Source: Edaphochlamys debaryana
Taxonomy: Eukaryota > Chlorophyta > Chlorophyceae > Chlamydomonadales
DNA: 64,000 bases
Assembly: GCA_016858145.1 (NCBI GenBank)
Contig: JAEHOE010000049.1
Coordinates: forward strand, 372,001 to 436,000
Direction of reading: 5' to 3'
Part shown: positions 63,806 through 64,000 of the stretch, piece by piece
Layout of the letters: every line of letters starts with the position of its first letter
Numbering within the stretch: the stretch's first letter is position 1
Made by a program: the position numbers and the translations under genes
Notes under the pieces: model-generated
Database searches by the model: none
The model's input: only the letters and a program-made list of their open reading frames with translations
What the model was told of the DNA's origin: nothing

Positions 63806-63940
63806 CTGGAGGTAGGCAGGGGTGATGAGGGAGGGGGCGGGGGGAGGTAGGAACAGGGAGAGGCGGGTCGGGAGGGATGAAGCTGCGGAGAGGAGCAATT
63901 GTTGGGGGTCGAGGACCGTGCCCACCACGCCTGGGGGTAG
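61426..63940 (-). repeat. Exon-edge echoes in the Mpv17-family gene
   Basis: The exon-4 end with its donor (about 61551-61584) is echoed at 61426-61462. The exon-3 end (61943-61980) is echoed at 61852-61892 and, more weakly, at about 61750-61815. The start of the first visible exon (63787-63815) is echoed at 63911-63940. Each copy retains the splice-site side of the exon. Confidence 0.8.
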
Positions 63941-64000
63941 GGCGTCAGTGGCAGGGGCCGACGCTCCTCCTTCCGCGCCTCCCACCACCCGTTTCGCAAC

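Noticed and set aside
1..64000. CRISPR arrays, rRNA, tRNA or bacterial operons
   Set aside because: Nothing with the right repeat-spacer or clover-leaf pattern was seen, and the intron-rich genes are eukaryotic.

Overview
The window reads as nuclear DNA of a volvocine green alga close to Chlamydomonas. It is very GC-rich, with many short GT-AG introns, Ala/Gly/Ser/Pro low-complexity proteins, hydroxyproline-type proline tracts and candidate TGTAA polyadenylation signals. All gene models below were assembled by hand from splice sites, reading phase and family motifs; no search was run.

Layout, left to right. (1) 158-10112, plus strand: C-terminal 2,996 residues of a giant TKL-type protein kinase whose 5' end lies outside the window. 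(2) 12431-47309, minus strand: one gene of about 35 kb with 61 predicted exons. They sum to 22,659 nt (7,552 residues) and stay in phase throughout. The protein has a signal peptide, proline-rich tracts alternating with seven cysteine-rich PAN/Apple-like cassettes, three beta-prism-like modules, bacterial-type Ig-like repeats, a polycystin TOP domain, a PKD2-like membrane domain and a long cytosolic tail. Size and architecture resemble the Chlamydomonas mastigoneme axial protein (Mstax/MST3). (3) 49553-51612, minus: a 192-residue isochorismatase/nicotinamidase-like hydrolase. (4) 52673-57410, plus: a 440-residue ADP-ribosylglycohydrolase-like protein. (5) 59102-63805, minus: an Mpv17/PMP22-family membrane protein whose 5' end lies beyond the right edge.

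Orientation: kinase and polycystin gene converge, ADP-ribosylglycohydrolase and Mpv17 gene converge, and the hydrolase and ADP-ribosylglycohydrolase are divergent around a 1.06-kb shared upstream region. The last two families both relate to NAD/ADP-ribose chemistry.

Three things stand out. The first is the giant secreted polycystin fusion, which lacks a recognisable S1 helix and the usual pore-filter motif. The second is a recurrent pattern in the right part of the window in which introns (and one 3' UTR) carry degenerate tandem copies of the neighbouring exon edge with its splice site. The third is a pair of strong hairpins inside Mpv17-gene introns.
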